Assembly: GCA_016784825.1 (NCBI GenBank)
Contig: JADHTT010000028.1
Location: forward strand, 1-7,736
DNA length: 7,736 nucleotides
Source: Campylobacterales bacterium
GTDB taxonomy: Bacteria; Campylobacterota; Campylobacteria; Campylobacterales; Arcobacteraceae
Direction: 5' to 3'
Shown: positions 6,023 to 7,736 of the stretch, in pieces
Position numbering within the stretch: the first letter of the stretch is position 1
Layout of the letters: every line of letters begins with the position of its first letter
Made by a program: the position numbers and the translations under genes
The notes under the pieces: model-generated
Database searches by the model: none
What the model was told of the DNA's origin: nothing
The model's input: the letters and a program-made list of their open reading frames with translations, nothing else

Positions 6023-6586
6023 CTATTTCCCTTTCTTGTCAGATACGATATAAGATGTGATATCACATATCTCTCTAGTTGTAAATAATTTTGTTGTTAA
6101 GTTAATTGTCATTGTTGTATTTGGATTATCAATTCTTGGATCTGCAATCTTTTGGAATACAAATGCGTTATCTCTTACACCAGAATCTAGGAACATCGCT
6201 TTATATCCTGTTAAATCTGGACCAACATTTCCACCACCTTTTGCACCTTCAATATTATGACATGCTACACAGTTTCCATATTGTTTATGTGGAATTTTAT
6301 CTCCTGGTAAATATGTCTTACCTGGTATCATTTGTGTCTTTGCTAAACCTTTTGGTAATTTACCTTTAGCTTTTTTACCATTTAGATTATGGAACATAAA
6401 TGCACCTCTAGCTAGTACATCTGGATCTGATGAGATACAGCCTTTTGGCATATCATAAGCAGTTGCATCTGCTAATAGATCCTTCTTAATCATCTTTGAT
6501 GCATCTGGTGATTCAATTATTGCATCATAATTTGAAGCAAAAAGTGTAACACTTAGAAGTGATGATAAAATCATTATTTTTTTCAT
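6023..6586 (-). CDS. soxX: SoxX, monoheme cytochrome c subunit of SoxAX
   Basis: SoxX accepts electrons from SoxA during thiosulfate conjugation and passes them to a small cytochrome c. I choose ATG at 6586 (187 residues). It has a near-perfect Shine-Dalgarno sequence (AGGAGGA at 6595-6601) and gives a clean Sec signal (MKKIMILSS, hydrophobic, FAS/N). A start at 6613 would fall in the -10 region of the promoter. Heme site: C106-V-A-C109-H110 in 'GNCVACH', followed by 'GGGNVGPDLTGY'. The likely distal methionine is M159 in 'NPNTTM', and the domain ends 'REICDITSYIVS'. Cys50 and Cys174 are extra cysteines that could pair. At 187 residues it has an N-terminal extension before the heme domain, common in longer SoxX forms. 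First gene of the operon. Confidence 0.95.
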   Translation of the reverse strand: MKKIMILSSLLSVTLFASNYDAIIESPDASKMIKKDLLADATAYDMPKGCISSDPDVLARGAFMFHNLNGKKAKGKLPKGLAKTQMIPGKTYLPGDKIPHKQYGNCVACHNIEGAKGGGNVGPDLTGYKAMFLDSGVRDNAFVFQKIADPRIDNPNTTMTINLTTKLFTTREICDITSYIVSDKKGK

Positions 6587-6594
6587 TAAATTAA

Positions 6595-6601
6595 TCCTCC
6601 T
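6595..6601 (-). promoter_or_regulatory. Strong ribosome binding site deciding the soxX start
   Basis: AGGAGGA on the minus strand lies 8 to 9 nt before the ATG at 6586. It is the best match to the 16S rRNA anti-Shine-Dalgarno in the window and excludes the longer in-frame start at 6613, which is upstream of it. Confidence 0.85.
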
Positions 6602-6612
6602 GATAGATTTCA

Positions 6613-6651
6613 AGTGGAAGTATAAAATTGTTATGTGAAATCAGTGTGAAA
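6613..6651 (-). promoter_or_regulatory. sox operon promoter with TTTCACA direct repeats
   Basis: On the minus strand TTTCACA (6651-6645) repeats perfectly after 4 nt at 6640-6634, an 11-bp period. Thirteen nt later comes CTTCCACT (6620-6613), overlapped by a -10-like TATACT at 6624-6619. The expected transcript start is near 6612, giving a leader of about 25 nt. There is no separate -35 box; the repeats sit where it would be, the classic arrangement of OmpR/PhoB-family activated promoters (established for PhoB boxes). The same layout occurs at 342-380. The sensor kinase gene immediately upstream makes its cognate regulator the first candidate for binding here. Confidence 0.62.
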
Positions 6652-6692
6652 TATTATATATATTTATAGAAGGTTATAAAAGTATGATTTAT

Positions 6693-7736
6693 TTATATCT
6701 TTTTAATAGGAAATTTGTAGGTAAAAGTACTACCTTTTTTTACTTCAGAAATGATATCTAAAGTGATATTGTTCTCATCTATTATTGTTTTAACAATATT
6801 GAGACCTATTCCAAAACCACCAGTTTGTCGCTCTTCTCTATAATATCTAGTGAAAATTTTATCGATATCTTTAATACCAATACCATAATCTTTAAACTCT
6901 AAATAATAGCTATCATCTTTTGTATATAGAGTAATCTTTATTATATTTTCTTCATAAGAATATTTTATGGCATTTGATATATTATTATCAATAAGTGTTT
7001 GTAGTTGTTTAGGGTTGATATCTATTTGTATATCTGTTTGTATATCACTTTGTATATTGATATTTTTCATTAATGCAATCTCTGTAAAATAATCTATTCT
7101 CTCTTTTAGCATATGACACATATTGATTGATTTTTTTTCGTAATGTACCCTATCATGCTTAATTAAATAATCCATATCATTATAAATATTTGATAAAACT
7201 TTTGATGCTGCTTTAACTCTATTAGTATACTTATTTGATTCAAACTTTTTATTAAATAAGTCAATATTGATATTTATAATAGATAGCGGAGTATTAATTT
7301 CATGTATAGAATCTTTAATAAAATTATCCAATTGTTTATTAATTTCTTTAAATGGTTTAGCAAACCAATTTAAAAATACAATACTCAAAAGAAATATCAA
7401 GACTATAATAGATATTCCTATAGAAATAGACTTTTGATATACATCACTATATGATAATTTATTTTCTACTATTAAATATGAAGCATTAAAATACTTATAT
7501 GATGGTAGTTCTAATATAAAATATGCATTATCATCACTCTTATAGTATCCCTTTTGTAATGATGGAATTTCATTTTCTATAGTTGAAAATATTTTTGTAC
7601 CATTTATATTATAAAGCCCTGATCTAAATGTTTGAAATCTAGGATATTTAAAATAAGGACTATTAGTATCAAATGCATTCATACTTTGTAGAATTAGATA
7701 TGCTTTAGACTTTAATTGTAATTCATTTTTAATATC
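6693..7736 (-). CDS. Membrane sensor histidine kinase, partial (N-terminus outside window)
   Basis: The frame is open through to the window edge: the 18 codons upstream of the first ATG at 7682 contain no stop and encode plausible protein ('DIKNELQLKSKAYLILQS'), so that ATG is probably internal and the true start lies outside. Counting from Met at 7682: a periplasmic sensor portion (to about residue 86), one transmembrane helix (87-107), a dimerisation/phosphoacceptor helix with H127 in 'DSIHEINTPLSI', and a HATPase domain with N-box 'NNISNAIKY' (233-241), D265-Y-G-I-G and the ATP lid 'GGFGIGL' (288-294). This is the OmpR-type sensor kinase layout; an earlier transmembrane helix and the response regulator gene would lie beyond the edge. 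A run of IQ(S/T)D repeats (210-221) sits just before the HATPase domain. It ends 107 bp before soxX on the same strand, so control of sox is plausible but unproven. Confidence 0.92.
   Translation of the reverse strand, partial: DIKNELQLKSKAYLILQSMNAFDTNSPYFKYPRFQTFRSGLYNINGTKIFSTIENEIPSLQKGYYKSDDNAYFILELPSYKYFNASYLIVENKLSYSDVYQKSISIGISIIVLIFLLSIVFLNWFAKPFKEINKQLDNFIKDSIHEINTPLSIININIDLFNKKFESNKYTNRVKAASKVLSNIYNDMDYLIKHDRVHYEKKSINMCHMLKERIDYFTEIALMKNINIQSDIQTDIQIDINPKQLQTLIDNNISNAIKYSYEENIIKITLYTKDDSYYLEFKDYGIGIKDIDKIFTRYYREERQTGGFGIGLNIVKTIIDENNITLDIISEVKKGSTFTYKFPIKKI
7019..7054 (-). repeat. Three 12-bp tandem repeats inside the histidine kinase gene
   Basis: TATCTATTTGTA, TATCTGTTTGTA and TATCACTTTGTA (plus strand) follow each other without gaps and differ at only one to two or three positions. 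They encode 'IQSDIQTDIQID' on the minus strand, so a change in copy number would stay in frame and alter the segment between the phosphoacceptor helices and the HATPase domain by four residues per unit. Confidence 0.7.

Noticed and set aside
6057..6369. Two overlapping plus-strand open frames opposite soxX
   Set aside because: They overlap each other in different frames and lie inside soxX, a well-supported gene; composition is that of an antisense shadow.
6587..6613. Upstream in-frame ATG giving a 196-residue SoxX
   Set aside because: It lies before the strong Shine-Dalgarno sequence, overlaps the promoter -10/CTTCCACT region, and adds a polar stretch ahead of a good signal peptide.
6663..6680. 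AT-only hairpin (TTTATA...TATAAA) after the histidine kinase
   Set aside because: Only six weak pairs in very AT-rich DNA and no U-tract; not enough to call a terminator.
1..7736. CRISPR arrays, tRNA or rRNA genes, insertion sequences
   Set aside because: No repeat-spacer pattern, no cloverleaf or rRNA-like segments and no transposase were seen on either strand.

Overview
The window is AT-rich DNA with every credible gene on the minus strand. It is organised around a complete soxX-soxY-soxZ-soxA-soxB operon for periplasmic thiosulfate/sulfur oxidation. Low GC, Lys/Ile/Asn-rich proteins, AAGGA-type ribosome binding sites, a monoheme SoxA and a soxXYZAB block without soxCD point to a sulfur-oxidising Campylobacterota (Epsilonproteobacteria). 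An Arcobacter-like or Sulfurimonas-like lineage fits best; this is inferred from general features and not from a database match.

Layout in transcription order (right to left): (1) 7736-6693, the C-terminal part of a membrane sensor histidine kinase, open at the window edge. (2) 6692-6587, an intergenic region holding the presumed sox promoter, with two TTTCACA direct repeats 11 bp apart. (3) 6586-2628, soxX, soxY, soxZ, soxA and soxB, with gaps of 0 to 53 bp. (4) 2627-2515, a GC-rich hairpin just after soxB and then the promoter region of a porin. (5) 2514-1378, an outer-membrane porin of OprO/P-like appearance. (6) 1377-1201, a strong hairpin and an 80-bp inverted-repeat unit. (7) 1200-392, a periplasmic thioredoxin-like protein overlapping a periplasmic DsrE-like protein by 4 bp. 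(8) 391-317, a second promoter with the same architecture as the sox promoter. (9) 316-1, the N-terminal part of a secreted DUF302-like protein, cut by the window edge.

How the genes fit together: the porin could admit sulfur oxyanions. SoxAX (one heme each) would attach thiosulfate to the C-terminal cysteine of SoxY in SoxYZ, and SoxB would release sulfate. With no soxCD here, the sulfane sulfur on SoxY must be handled by SoxCD encoded elsewhere or by another route; the secreted thioredoxin/DsrE pair is a candidate accessory system. The most notable observation is that the sox promoter and the DUF302 promoter, about 6.3 kb apart, share the pattern TTTCACA-N4-(T/A)TTCA(C/T)A-N13-CTTCCACT with identical spacing. 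It resembles the tandem direct-repeat sites of OmpR/PhoB-family response regulators. A regulon controlled by the partner of the neighbouring histidine kinase is therefore plausible.
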